NCBI GenBank assembly: GCA_002529455.1
Contig: NYMS01000062.1
Location: 62,001-126,000 of the forward strand
Direction of reading: 5' to 3'
DNA from: Glycomyces fuscus
Lineage (GTDB): Bacteria; Actinomycetota; Actinomycetes; Streptosporangiales; Streptosporangiaceae
DNA: 64,000 nt
Shown: piece after piece, positions 6,799 to 15,990 of the stretch
How the letters are laid out: the number at the start of each line of letters is the position of its first letter
How positions within the stretch are numbered: position 1 is the first letter of the stretch
Notes under the pieces: generated by a model
Database searches by the model: none
Seen by the model: only the letters and a program-made list of their open reading frames with translations
What the model was told of the DNA's origin: nothing
Made by a program: the position numbers and the translations under genes

Positions 6799-8964
6799 GT
6801 GGCAGATCTCCCCGACGTTCCCACCCTGCTCGACGCGGCCGTCGCCGCCCTGGGCGGCAGCCGCCGCGAGGGCCAGGCGACCATGGCCGGTGCCGTGGCC
6901 GAGGCGGTCGACAAACGCGAACACCTGGTGGTCCAGGCCGGTACCGGTACCGGCAAGTCCCTGGCCTATCTGGTGCCCGCGGTCAGACACGCGATGGCCA
7001 GGGAGAGCACCGTGGTGGTCTCCACCGCCACCATCGCCCTGCAGAACCAGCTCATCGAGCGCGACCTGCCGCGCCTGGCCGGGGCCCTCGCCCCGATGCT
7101 GCCCCGCGAGCCCACGTTCGCCGTGCTCAAGGGCCGCCGCAACTACCTGTGCCGCAACCGGCTCCAGACCGCGGGCGAGGAGGCCGAGGACACCGAGCTG
7201 TTCGACCCGCGTCAGCTCTCCTCGCTGGGCCGCCAGGTGGCCCGCCTGCACGAGTGGGCCGAGGACACCGTCACCGGGGACCGCGACGAGCTCGTCCCCG
7301 GCGTCAGCGACCTGGCCTGGCGCCAGGTGTCGGTGGCCGCCAACGAGTGCATGGGCGCCCGCATCTGCCCCTTCGGCCAGGAGTGCTTCGCCGAGTTCGC
7401 CCGCGAGGCCACCCAGGGCGTGGACGTGGTGGTCACCAACCACGCCATGCTCTCCATCGACATGTCGCAGGGCCACCACATCCTGCCCGAGCACAACACG
7501 ATCATGATCGACGAGGCGCACGAACTCGTCGACCGCGCCACCTCCGTGGCCACCGGCACCCTGGGCGAGCGCGTCGTCAACGCCGCGGCCAAGCGCGCCG
7601 CCCGCCTGGTCGAACCCGGCGTCAGCGAACGCCTGGCCGAGTGCGCCGACGGCCTCGCCCTGATGTTCACCGAGTCGCCCGACGGACGCCTGGACCACAT
7701 CGACGACGCCCTGGCCAACGCGGTCGCCGCCACCCGCGACGCCGCCTCGGCCTGCGTCACCGCCATCGGCCCCTCGCCCGGTGAGCTGGACCCGGACGGC
7801 GCCAGCGACCGCCGCCTGGCCCTGGCCGCGCTCGGCGAGGTGCACGACACCGCCGTGCGCGTCCTGGAGTCCTTCGAACCCGCCCTGCGCGACCGTACCG
7901 AGGTCGTCTGGCTGACCAAGGCGCCCGGCCGCCAGCCCGCGCTCCACGTCGCCCCGCTCGGCGTGGGAGGGCTGCTGCGCGAGAAGCTCTTCGGCGACCG
8001 CACCGTGGTCCTGACCTCCGCCACCCTCACCCTGGGCGGTTCCTTCACCGCCCTGGCCAACCAGTGGGGGCTGGGCCGCGAGGTGACCCGGGAGGCCGCC
8101 GAACGCGCCGCCGCGGGCCGCGGCCCGGAACCGGACGGACCCCGGCGCGCAGCCGTTTCCGGAGACGCCGCGGGGCCCCGGGGCGCGGACGGTCCCGGCA
8201 GGCCCGACGCCGGCGGCCCCGACGGCGGCGCCGGAGGGGACGACGACGAGGAAGGCCCGCACCGCGCGGCCGGGGAGCCGCGCTGGCGCGCGCTGGACGT
8301 GGGCTCGCCCTTCGAGCACGCCCGCCGGGGCATCCTCTACGTGGCCACCCACCTGCCGCCGCCCGGCCGCGACGGCCTCGCACCCGCCTACCTGGACGAG
8401 ATCACCGAGCTCATCGAGGCCGCCGACGGCCGCGCGCTGGGTCTGTTCTCCTCCATGCGCGCCGCCCAGCAGGCCGCCGAGGAGCTCCGGGAGCGCCTGG
8501 ACCAGCCGATCCTGTGCCAGGGGGAGGACTCCACAGGGCAGCTGGTGCGCCGCTTCGCCGAGGACGAGCGGTCCTGCCTGTTCGGCACCCTGTCGCTGTG
8601 GCAGGGCGTGGACGTGCCCGGCCCCTCGCTGTCCCTGGTGATCGTGGACCGCATCCCCTTCCCCCGGCCCGACGACCCGCTGGCCTCCGCGCGCCAGCGC
8701 GCCGTCGCCGCGCACGGGGGCAACGGCTTCCTGTCGGTGGCCGCCACCCACGCCGCCCTGCTGCTCGCCCAGGGCACCGGGCGCCTGCTGCGCTCCACCG
8801 AGGACCGGGGGGTCATCGCCGTCCTGGACCCCCGCCTGGCCACGGCCCGCTACGGCGGCTTCCTGCGCGCCTCGCTGCCGCCCTACTGGGGGACCACCGA
8901 CCCGGCGGTGGCCAGGTCGGCGCTGCGCCGCCTGGCGGGCCAGCCCGAACCCGCCGCCGGGTAG
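6799..8964 (+). CDS. DinG/YoaA-type iron-sulfur DNA helicase
   Basis: 721 residues from a GTG at 6799. This is a superfamily 2, XPD-like 5'-3' DNA helicase. Walker A GTGTGKS is at about residues 48-54, followed by motif Ia VVSTATIALQNQLIERDL. Cysteines that would hold the 4Fe-4S cluster include NYLCRN and CMGARICPFGQECF; then come VTNHAMLS and the DEAH box IDEAHEL. The C-terminal half has LTSATLTLGGSF, LFGTLSLWQGVDVPG and the Q-x2-GR-like QGTGRLLR. Members unwind R-loops and recombination intermediates. Unusual here is a Gly/Asp/Pro-rich stretch of about 60 residues between the LTSATLTLGGSF strand and the next folded block, probably a disordered insert. The gene is monocistronic between two strong hairpins. 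Confidence 0.93.
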   Translation: MADLPDVPTLLDAAVAALGGSRREGQATMAGAVAEAVDKREHLVVQAGTGTGKSLAYLVPAVRHAMARESTVVVSTATIALQNQLIERDLPRLAGALAPMLPREPTFAVLKGRRNYLCRNRLQTAGEEAEDTELFDPRQLSSLGRQVARLHEWAEDTVTGDRDELVPGVSDLAWRQVSVAANECMGARICPFGQECFAEFAREATQGVDVVVTNHAMLSIDMSQGHHILPEHNTIMIDEAHELVDRATSVATGTLGERVVNAAAKRAARLVEPGVSERLAECADGLALMFTESPDGRLDHIDDALANAVAATRDAASACVTAIGPSPGELDPDGASDRRLALAALGEVHDTAVRVLESFEPALRDRTEVVWLTKAPGRQPALHVAPLGVGGLLREKLFGDRTVVLTSATLTLGGSFTALANQWGLGREVTREAAERAAAGRGPEPDGPRRAAVSGDAAGPRGADGPGRPDAGGPDGGAGGDDDEEGPHRAAGEPRWRALDVGSPFEHARRGILYVATHLPPPGRDGLAPAYLDEITELIEAADGRALGLFSSMRAAQQAAEELRERLDQPILCQGEDSTGQLVRRFAEDERSCLFGTLSLWQGVDVPGPSLSLVIVDRIPFPRPDDPLASARQRAVAAHGGNGFLSVAATHAALLLAQGTGRLLRSTEDRGVIAVLDPRLATARYGGFLRASLPPYWGTTDPAVARSALRRLAGQPEPAAG

Positions 8965-8978
8965 CGCGGTGAACACGG

Positions 8979-9008
8979 CGGCCGGGCGCCCGTCGGGGCG
9001 CCCGGCCG
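8979..9008. terminator. Bidirectional terminator between convergent genes
   Basis: CGGCCGGGCGCCC pairs with GGGCGCCCGGCCG over 13 bases around a GTCG loop. It lies between the helicase gene and the opposite-strand zinc-ribbon gene and can serve both. Confidence 0.85.
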
Positions 9009-9077
9009 TGTGCCGCGGGGTGCGCGCCGGGACGAGCCCCGCCGCCGGGGTCCGTGTCCCGGGAGCGGGGCCCGGTC

Positions 9078-9605
9078 TCAGCCGCGGGTGCGGTAGCCGA
9101 ACAGCCGGACCGCGTACGCGGGGGAGTCGTCGTCCTCCGCCTCCTGGATGAACCAGCGGTCGTCGTGCTCGCCCACCAGGAGTTCGTTCCACATCATGTC
9201 GATGAGCTTGAGCCGGGAGACCACGGACGCCTCGGGGTCCAGCACGATCGAGTAGGCGTGGTCGGTCAGCCGCTGGGTCACCATGCCCACGGACTGACCG
9301 TCCCAGATGGCCGGGACGGGGGCGTGCCCGATCTCGACCCCGCACAGCCGCAGCTGCTCCACCTCCTCGTCGAGGGCCTCGGCCGCCAGGGCGCCGTCCA
9401 GTCGCAGGGCGTCCTCCAGTTCGTCGCGGTCCTCGTCGGCGCGCAGGTAAGCGTGGTAGGTGCGGTAGCCGCAGGTGCGGCACTTGCGCCAGACGACGCA
9501 GCGGGCCAGCCCGTAGGCGGACTGCGCCTCGCCCACACTCTGGTAGTCGCTCACCTCGCGAATCGTGCCGCAGTCGCAGCACAGGGCCGTGAGATCCTGC
9601 TTCAT
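9078..9605 (-). CDS. Conserved hypothetical protein with zinc-ribbon-like cysteines
   Basis: 175 residues. The N-terminus holds CCDCG near residue 10 and KCRTCGYRTYH near residue 42, spaced like two knuckles of a zinc ribbon. The rest is acidic and helical (ELEDALRLDGALAAEALDEEVEQL), followed by a strand-rich C-terminal part ending YAVRLFGYRTRG. I do not recognise a characterised family. The start is well supported: GGAGGGGGG lies six bases before the ATG. It converges on the helicase gene and follows another uncharacterised gene on the same strand. Confidence 0.75.
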   Translation of the reverse strand: MKQDLTALCCDCGTIREVSDYQSVGEAQSAYGLARCVVWRKCRTCGYRTYHAYLRADEDRDELEDALRLDGALAAEALDEEVEQLRLCGVEIGHAPVPAIWDGQSVGMVTQRLTDHAYSIVLDPEASVVSRLKLIDMMWNELLVGEHDDRWFIQEAEDDDSPAYAVRLFGYRTRG

Positions 9606-9789
9606 CAGAGTCCCCCCTCCGAGGCGAGTATGCGACGGATGAAGCCCGTTAGGGAACCCGTTCGGCGAGGAAGTCGCGGCAAGGACTCGTCATCAATGCC
9701 CAAAATGACCCAGTCGCGGGTTTCGGGCCATCCCCAACGGCGTGTCGGTGTGGCGAGTCTTACGTCCGCCCACTACGGCGCCGCGCACC

Positions 9790-10137
9790 TCACTCGTCCA
9801 TCGACAGGCCGCGCTTGTTGCGTGCGCTCCAGTCGCGCATCCGCTGCGGGTAGCCGACGACCTGCACGTCGTAGGCCGGAGTCACCAGGTCCCTGGCCAC
9901 CTTGCGGATCACGTCGGGTGATCCGCACCGGCGGCGGATCCACTCGCCGTCCGTCGCGACGGCGACCGCCGTGGTCTGCGTGGCGAAGGTCTCCGGCTCG
10001 ACGAAGAACTCCACCCCCACCCGGCTCTTGGCGAAGTCGATCAGCGCCTTGATGTCCGAATCCTCGGACGCCCGGTCGAAACGGGTCCTGCTCTTGCGGT
10101 TGGCCTTGCGGAGTCCGAAACGGTCTCGCCATCCCAT
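9790..10137 (-). CDS. Conserved hypothetical protein
   Basis: 115 residues, basic at the N-terminus (RFGLRKANRKSRTRF), then a compact alpha-beta domain with VGVEFFVEPETFATQTTAVAVATDGEWIRR and ending in VQVVGYPQRMRDW. No signal peptide, membrane segment or catalytic motif is visible. It resembles small soluble proteins of unknown function common in actinomycetes. The ATG at 10137 has only a weak ribosome-binding site. Stop and start codons leave 184 bases to the zinc-ribbon gene on the same strand; that gap holds no gene. Confidence 0.65.
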   Translation of the reverse strand: MGWRDRFGLRKANRKSRTRFDRASEDSDIKALIDFAKSRVGVEFFVEPETFATQTTAVAVATDGEWIRRRCGSPDVIRKVARDLVTPAYDVQVVGYPQRMRDWSARNKRGLSMDE

Positions 10138-10356
10138 CGGCGCTCATGTCCCCTTGGTGCGGCTCGTTGTTGCTGGATGCTCCGGGACCTCGCGCCGGTC
10201 CCCGCCTGGCATCACGGCCCCCGAGTCTAGCGGGCCGCATCCGCCCCCACAGGACGCGTATCCCCCTTGCTCCACGGCTTTGCGCGTTCTCCGGACAGCT
10301 CTGTCACCGCGCTGCTACGTTCTGTTCTCACATGGTGCTTACAGGGGGTGCAGACC

Positions 10357-11874
10357 ATGCCGATGTGGACGTGGGCGGGGGAGACCGCACGACGGCTCCG
10401 GGCGGCCGGGCAGGTGGAGCTGGCCGAGGCGGTCGCGGGACTGCCCGTGCTCTGCGAGGCCGGGGACCCGGTGCGCGTGGAGGCCGTGGCCCGCTCGGCG
10501 CTGCGCACCGCGCGCCGGCTGGTCGCCGAGGCGGGCGCGGCCGAGGCCGCGGTCCCGGGGGTCTTCGGCCCGCCGACCCTGTTCTTCCTGGCGCACTGGC
10601 CCCTGGCCGTGCGTGTGGGGGCCCTGGCCGAGGGCGGGCGCGCGCTCGCCCAGGTGAGCGCGGCGGCCGACGACGAGCCCGAGCCCCTGGCCCACGGCCC
10701 GCTGCCGGTGTCCCTGCTGGAGACCCTCGTGCGCTGCCACGCCAACATCGACGCCCGCGGCACCACCGGGCAGCGCCGCGAACTGCTCTCCAGCCGGCGC
10801 CTGGCCGGCTGGGAGCGCACCCCGGCCTGGCCCGCCTTCACCCTCGCCCGGGTGAACCTGCTCATCGACGAGGACCTGGCCGACCGGGCCGAGGCCGAGC
10901 TGCGGCGCTACGAGCACACCGCCACCGGTCCGGCCATGCTCGGAGCCGACGGGGTGTTCACCCTCGTCCGGGCCCTGCGCCACCAGGACGAGCACGCCCA
11001 GGCCCTGGAGGTGCTGGACCGGATGGAGGCGGAGCTGACCCTGGACGAGGCCAACCCGCGCCGGGCCGCCCTGCACCGCCGCATCCGCTTCGAACGGGCG
11101 CGGCTGCTGTCCTGGCTGGCCCGTCTGGGCCACTGCCCGCCCCACGAGGCCATCGTCCCGCTGCCCACCGTGGAGGAGGCCGAGGCCCACCCGAGCCTGC
11201 GCCCCGCGTGGGTGGAGGCGGTGGAGAACCTGGTGTGCCAGGGCGCGGTGCGCAACGACTGGCGGCTGGGGGTGCGGGTGACCACCTGGTCGCGCTACTT
11301 CGAGCGGGTGGGGGCGCCCCGCCGCGGCGCCGAGCTCGCCCTGTCCGCCGCGCGCCTGGCCTCGGCCCGCGGCGCCCGCTGGGTGGCGAGCTGCTCCGCG
11401 CAGCGGGCGGAACGGCTCATCGGGGAGCTGGGGCGCACCGAGGAGATCCTGGGCGACCTGGCGGAGGTACGGGCCATGATCGCGACGATGCCCCCGGTCC
11501 GGCCGCTGGCCCCCGCCGAGGGAGTGCTGGACTTCCTGCGGGCGCAGCCCGTGGAGGAGGTCGACCCCGAGCAGCAGGCCGAACAGGTCAACGCCGCCCT
11601 GGAGAGGATGCCGCACGACACCCCGCTGCTGACCGCGCTCGGCCAGGTCGGCCGGACCCTGATGCTCTCGGACGCGGCGACCGAGCCCCAGTGGCGCCAC
11701 GTACGCGAGCAGCCGGGGGACCAGCGCGCGGCGCTGTCGCTGCTGGAGACCCTCCTGCACGACAACGACACCGTCGGGGTGCGCACCCTGGTGAGCACCC
11801 TCGCCGCCGGAGCGCTGGGCGATCCGGCGCGGGTCGCGGTCGCCGGGCGGGGAGCCCTGACGCCCCATCCCTGA
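10357..11874 (+). CDS. Helical-repeat protein of unknown function
   Basis: 505 residues from ATG 10357, chosen because AGGGGG lies eight bases upstream; an in-frame reading reaching back to 10267 lacks such a site. The protein is almost wholly helical and rich in Ala, Leu, Arg and Glu, with repeated helix pairs such as ADRAEAELRRYEH, HAQALEVLDRMEAEL and GAELALSAARLASARG. These resemble degenerate tetratricopeptide repeats. There is no membrane segment or enzyme motif. It is followed by a convergent racemase-like gene. I do not recognise a function; a scaffold role would be a guess. Confidence 0.72.
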   Translation: MPMWTWAGETARRLRAAGQVELAEAVAGLPVLCEAGDPVRVEAVARSALRTARRLVAEAGAAEAAVPGVFGPPTLFFLAHWPLAVRVGALAEGGRALAQVSAAADDEPEPLAHGPLPVSLLETLVRCHANIDARGTTGQRRELLSSRRLAGWERTPAWPAFTLARVNLLIDEDLADRAEAELRRYEHTATGPAMLGADGVFTLVRALRHQDEHAQALEVLDRMEAELTLDEANPRRAALHRRIRFERARLLSWLARLGHCPPHEAIVPLPTVEEAEAHPSLRPAWVEAVENLVCQGAVRNDWRLGVRVTTWSRYFERVGAPRRGAELALSAARLASARGARWVASCSAQRAERLIGELGRTEEILGDLAEVRAMIATMPPVRPLAPAEGVLDFLRAQPVEEVDPEQQAEQVNAALERMPHDTPLLTALGQVGRTLMLSDAATEPQWRHVREQPGDQRAALSLLETLLHDNDTVGVRTLVSTLAAGALGDPARVAVAGRGALTPHP

Positions 11875-11912
11875 AGGGCGGGCCGCGGGCTCCCCCGCAG
11901 GGGGACCGCCCT
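11875..11912. terminator. Hairpin between convergent genes
   Basis: AGGGCGG (11875-11881) pairs with CCGCCCT (11906-11912), with a smaller GC-rich stem between. It fills the whole 37-base gap between the helical-repeat gene and the racemase gene. Confidence 0.6.
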
Positions 11913-12697
11913 CACGCGGTCGCGGCGCCCACCCCGTCCGCGAGCGAGCGCCCCGCGGGATAGGCCAGCGCGGCGGCGGGCAGCCGGGAGGGCCGTCCGC
12001 TGGCCAGCACCCGTATCCGGCCAGGCAGGTCGCCGACGGGCCTCTGGGCGGTCCGGCGCAGGGCCTGCGCGGCGACCGCTCCGGCGGCGGTGAACAGCTC
12101 CGCCCGCCCGCCCAGGGCCGCGGAGATCTGCGTGGCCACCAGGTCGTAGTGCGTGCACCCGAGCACCACGCCGCGCACGTCGCCGGGGGTCATCTCGGCG
12201 GCGTAGGCCACCGCGTCGTCGATCAGCCGCGGGTCGGCCGACTCCACCGCCTCGGCCAGCCCGACGCAGGCCACCGCGGTCACCTCCACCCCGGCGGCGA
12301 AGGTCTCGATGAGCTGGCGCTGGTAGCCGCTGCGCGTGGTCGCGGCGGTGGACCACACCGCGATCGGCCCCCCGGCCGCCGCCGCGGGCTTGATGGCGGG
12401 CACCGTCCCGACCACCGGGACGTCCGGCTCGAACTCGGCGCGCAGCTCGGCCAGCCCGTGCACCGAGGCGGTGTTGCACGGCACCACCACGGCGTCCAGC
12501 CCCGCGTCCGCGGCGGCCTCCCGGGCGGCCCGTGCCCCGGCCAGGGCACGCGCGATGATCTCGTCCTGGGTACGCGGACCCCAGGGCATGTGGTCCGGGT
12601 CCATCGACAGGAACAGGTCGGCGTCCGGCCGCGCGGCGCGCAGGGCCGCCGCGGTCGAGAGCATGCCGATACCGGAGTCAACGAGAGCGATACGCAC
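11912..12697 (-). CDS. Glutamate/aspartate racemase family protein (MurI-like)
   Basis: 261 residues, matching the usual MurI length. It has VDSGIGMLSTAAAL at the N-terminus, corresponding to the DSG nucleotide-like loop of glutamate racemase. The two catalytic cysteines appear in PCNTAS (Cys74) and GCTHYD (Cys181). Both halves of the pseudo-symmetric active site are therefore present, so an active racemase is expected. The sequence around DSGIGML differs from the usual DSGVGGL, so this could be a second racemase beside the essential MurI, or one for another acidic amino acid. The GTG start at 12697 is preceded by GGATCGGGA. It is divergent from tmsA. Confidence 0.82.
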   Translation of the reverse strand: MRIALVDSGIGMLSTAAALRAARPDADLFLSMDPDHMPWGPRTQDEIIARALAGARAAREAAADAGLDAVVVPCNTASVHGLAELRAEFEPDVPVVGTVPAIKPAAAAGGPIAVWSTAATTRSGYQRQLIETFAAGVEVTAVACVGLAEAVESADPRLIDDAVAYAAEMTPGDVRGVVLGCTHYDLVATQISAALGGRAELFTAAGAVAAQALRRTAQRPVGDLPGRIRVLASGRPSRLPAAALAYPAGRSLADGVGAATA

Positions 12698-12950
12698 GAA
12701 TCCCGATCCTACGACCACCTCCGCACCGCACCGGCGGGACACCGCGGGGAGGGGCCGGATCCGCCCGGCACGGCCGTGCCCCGGACACAACCGCAGGCAG
12801 GACGAGTGCGGGGAAGACACGGAACAAATGGGGTGGCACAACGTCGTTACCGGTAGGTAGAACTGAGTGGATCGGCCGTCCCAGCCGCCCGGCGGCCATC
12901 GCCGATCCGACACGCGAGTGCGTGTCGCCGACACCGGAACGGGAACTGGC

Positions 12951-14399
12951 ATGACTCTTCAACAGCAGGGCACCAAGGGCAGCGCCGCCTCCGCGCGGAC
13001 GGGGCTCGCCGAGCACATAGCGGCGGTCCAGAGACTGCGCCGCGACTACCGGGCACTCCCCCCGGGTGCGCCGGTGCGCCTGGCCAAACCCACCTCCAAC
13101 CTCTTCCGGTTCCGCGAGCCCACCAGCGCTCCCGCCCTGGACGTGTCCGCCTTCACCGGGGTCATCGCCATCGACCCCGTCGAGCGCCTCGCCGATGTCG
13201 GCGGCATGACCACCTACGAGGACCTCGTGGCCGCCACCCTGCCGCACGGCCTCATGCCGACGGTCGTCCCCCAGCTGCGCACCATCACCCTCGGCGGCGC
13301 CGTCACCGGCATGGGCATCGAGTCCTCCTCCTTCCGCAGCGGCCTGCCGCACGAGGCCGTCCAGGAGATGGAGATCCTCACCGGCGCCGGCGAGGTCGTC
13401 ACCGCCACCAGGGACAACGAGCACAGCGCCCTCTTCCACGGCTTCCCCAACTCCTACGGGACCCTGGGCTACAGCCTGCGCCTGCGCATCGAACTGGAAC
13501 CGGTCTCCCCGTACGTGCACCTGCGCCACCTGCGCTTCCACGACGCCGCCGAGGCCATGGACGCGCTCGCCCGGATCTGCGCCGACCGCGAGCACGGAGG
13601 CCAGCCGGTCGACTTCGTCGACGGGGTCGCCTTCGGCCCCGACGAGCTGTACCTGACCCTGGCCCGCTTCACCGACCAGGCCCCCTGGGCCAGCGACTAC
13701 ACCGGCCAGGAGGTCTACTACCGGTCCATCCAGCGCTACGCGGGCACCGGCCCCGGCGACTACCTCACCGTCGCCGACTACCTGTGGCGCTGGGACACCG
13801 ACTGGTTCTGGTGCTCCCGGGCCTTCGGCACCCAGCACCCGCTGGTGCGCCCCCTGTGGCCGCGCTCCCTCAAGCGCTCCGACGTCTACCGCAGGCTGGT
13901 CGCCTGGGACCGGCGCACCGACTTCTCCCGCCTCCTCAACCACTACCGGGGCCGGCGGCCCCAGGAACCCCTCATCCAGGACATCGAGGTGGGCGTCGAA
14001 CGGGGCGCGGAGTTCCTCGACACCTACCACGCCGAGATCGGCATGACCCCCGTGTGGATGTGCCCCCTCCGGCTCCGCGAGCCCCGGCGCCCCGGCCAGG
14101 GCGCGGACGAGCACGTGTGGCCCCTCTACCCGCTCGACCACGACCGCCTCTACGTGAACTTCGGCTTCTGGGGACTGGTCGACATGAAGCCGGGGCAGCG
14201 CCGGGCCCACCACAACCGCCTGGTCGAGGAGACGGTCGCCGAGCTGGGCGGCCACAAGTCCCTGTACTCGGACTCCTTCTACGGCGAGGAGGAGTTCTGG
14301 CGCCTCTACAACGGCGCCGCCTACGCCGGGCTCAAGGAGGCCTACGACCCAGAGGGGCGGCTGCTCGACCTGTACGCCAAGTGCGTGCGCAACCGCTGA
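12951..14399 (+). CDS. tmsA: FAD-linked reductase TmsA, 10-methyl fatty acid synthesis
   Basis: 482 residues with an N-terminal FAD-binding domain of the vanillyl-alcohol-oxidase type: VIAIDPVERLADVGGMTTYEDL, then TITLGGAVTGMGIESSSFRSG contacting the flavin. A long C-terminal cap follows. Homologues are annotated as FAD-binding oxidoreductases of the DprE1/delta-24 sterol reductase kind. In actinobacteria, the gene next to a CFA-synthase-like methyltransferase reduces the 10-methylene intermediate to the 10-methyl fatty acid (tuberculostearic acid). The name rests on family similarity plus the adjacent tmsB. The ATG at 12951 follows GGGA with seven-base spacing. tmsB starts 70 bases downstream, in the same unit. 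Confidence 0.88.
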   Translation: MTLQQQGTKGSAASARTGLAEHIAAVQRLRRDYRALPPGAPVRLAKPTSNLFRFREPTSAPALDVSAFTGVIAIDPVERLADVGGMTTYEDLVAATLPHGLMPTVVPQLRTITLGGAVTGMGIESSSFRSGLPHEAVQEMEILTGAGEVVTATRDNEHSALFHGFPNSYGTLGYSLRLRIELEPVSPYVHLRHLRFHDAAEAMDALARICADREHGGQPVDFVDGVAFGPDELYLTLARFTDQAPWASDYTGQEVYYRSIQRYAGTGPGDYLTVADYLWRWDTDWFWCSRAFGTQHPLVRPLWPRSLKRSDVYRRLVAWDRRTDFSRLLNHYRGRRPQEPLIQDIEVGVERGAEFLDTYHAEIGMTPVWMCPLRLREPRRPGQGADEHVWPLYPLDHDRLYVNFGFWGLVDMKPGQRRAHHNRLVEETVAELGGHKSLYSDSFYGEEEFWRLYNGAAYAGLKEAYDPEGRLLDLYAKCVRNR

Positions 14400-14469
14400 C
14401 GGCACGAGACCACCGGGACGCGACCCGCGAGGGGGTGGGCCGCATCCGACACGAGGGAAGGACAGAGCA

Positions 14470-15756
14470 ATGCGGCTTGCTGAGATCTTCGAACGCGTCG
14501 TGGGATCCGACGCGCCCATCCGGTTCACCGCCTACGACGGCAGCAGCACGGGGGACCCCGGCAGCGACGTGGCCCTGCACGTGCGGACCCCGGTCGCGGT
14601 GAACTACCTGGCGCAGTCCCCGAACGCCGTCGGCCTGGCCCGGGCCTACATCTCCGGCCACCTGGAGCTGGAGGGGGACATGTACACCGCCCTCAGGCTC
14701 ATGGCGGACTTCGTCTTCGCCGACGGGGCCAGGGTCTCGGTGCGCGACGCGGTCGAGATCGCGCGGTCGGTGGGCTGGGTCAAGTTCGTCAACCGGGTCG
14801 CCCCGCCGCCGCAGGAGATGCGCCGCGGGCGCCTCAGCGGACTGGGCTGGCGGCACTCCAAGCAGCGCGACGCCGAGGTCATCCACCACCACTACGACGT
14901 CTCCAACGCCTTCTACGAGATGGTCCTGGGCCCGTCCATGACCTACACCTGCGCCGTCTTCGACGACGAGGACGGCACCCGGGACCGGGTCGGCCGCTTC
15001 GACGGAGCCCTGGAGGGCGCCCAGTTCCGCAAGTACGAGCTGGTCTCGCGCAAGCTCGGCCTGGAGCCGGGCATGCGCCTGCTGGACGTGGGCTGCGGCT
15101 GGGGCGGCATGGTCATGCACGCCGCCCGCGAGCACGGGGTCCGCGCGCTCGGCGTCACCCTGTCCAAGGAGCAGGCCGAGTGGGCGGCCAAGAGGATCGC
15201 CCAGGAGGGGCTGTCCGAGCTGGCCGAGGTCCGCCACATGGACTACCGCGACGTCCCCGACGGCAGCTACGACCGGATCAGCTCCATCGGCCTGACCGAG
15301 CACGTGGGCGCCAACAACCTGGCCTCCTACTTCGCCTCGCTCAACGACAAGCTCGTGCCCGGCGGGCGGCTGCTCAACCACTGCATCACCCGGCCGCGCA
15401 ACGACCTGCCGTCCATGAACCGCGGGGGCGTCATCAACCGCTACGTCTTCCCCGACGGGGAGCTGGAGGGGCCCGGCCGGATCCAGACCGCCATGAACGA
15501 CGCCGGTTTCGAGATCCGCCACCAGGAGAACCTGCGCGAGCACTACGCCCTGACCCTGCGCCACTGGGGCGCCAACCTGGACCGGCACTGGGACGATGCC
15601 GTCGCCGAGGTCGGCGAGGGCACCGCACGGGTCTGGCGGCTCTACATGGCCGGGTGCGTGCTCGGCTTCGAGCGCAACGTGGTGCAGCTGCACCAGATCC
15701 TCGGCGTCAAGCTGGACGGCACCGAGGCGCACGTGCCGCTGCGCCCCTGGTTCTGA
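14470..15756 (+). CDS. tmsB: S-adenosylmethionine-dependent lipid methyltransferase TmsB
   Basis: 428 residues of the cyclopropane-fatty-acyl-phospholipid synthase family. The lipid-binding N-terminal part is followed by the family signature IHHHYDVSNAFYEMVLGPSM (about 139-158). The SAM-binding loop LLDVGCGWGG is at 204-213, with IGLTEHVG and the C-terminal LRHWGANLDRHW. Within tms operons this enzyme adds a methylene group at C10 of oleoyl chains in phospholipids, which TmsA then reduces. The ATG follows GAAGGA. A strong hairpin 57 bases after the stop ends the two-gene unit, so the third gene tmsC described in some actinobacteria is not part of it. Confidence 0.92.
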   Translation: MRLAEIFERVVGSDAPIRFTAYDGSSTGDPGSDVALHVRTPVAVNYLAQSPNAVGLARAYISGHLELEGDMYTALRLMADFVFADGARVSVRDAVEIARSVGWVKFVNRVAPPPQEMRRGRLSGLGWRHSKQRDAEVIHHHYDVSNAFYEMVLGPSMTYTCAVFDDEDGTRDRVGRFDGALEGAQFRKYELVSRKLGLEPGMRLLDVGCGWGGMVMHAAREHGVRALGVTLSKEQAEWAAKRIAQEGLSELAEVRHMDYRDVPDGSYDRISSIGLTEHVGANNLASYFASLNDKLVPGGRLLNHCITRPRNDLPSMNRGGVINRYVFPDGELEGPGRIQTAMNDAGFEIRHQENLREHYALTLRHWGANLDRHWDDAVAEVGEGTARVWRLYMAGCVLGFERNVVQLHQILGVKLDGTEAHVPLRPWF

Positions 15757-15813
15757 CCGGTCCGCCCGCCGCTGCGGTCCGCCGCCCGAGGCGGCACCCC
15801 GACGCGCGCACCG

Positions 15814-15854
15814 CCGAAGGTCCTCCCCTCTGTTCGCCGGGGGAGGACCTTCGG
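15814..15854 (+). terminator. Terminator after tmsAB
   Basis: CCGAAGGTCCTCCCC pairs perfectly over 15 bases with GGGGAGGACCTTCGG around an 11-base loop. Confidence 0.9.
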
Positions 15855-15990
15855 CCTGTCAGGGGCCCGGAGGGCCCGCTTCGCGGCATCATGGACCCGG
15901 GGCGTGTCCGGCGGACGCACACCCCGCCGCGCGACCGGCGGGGTCCACCGGACGCACCCCGGCCGCACACCCACCAGAAGGGACCACGAC

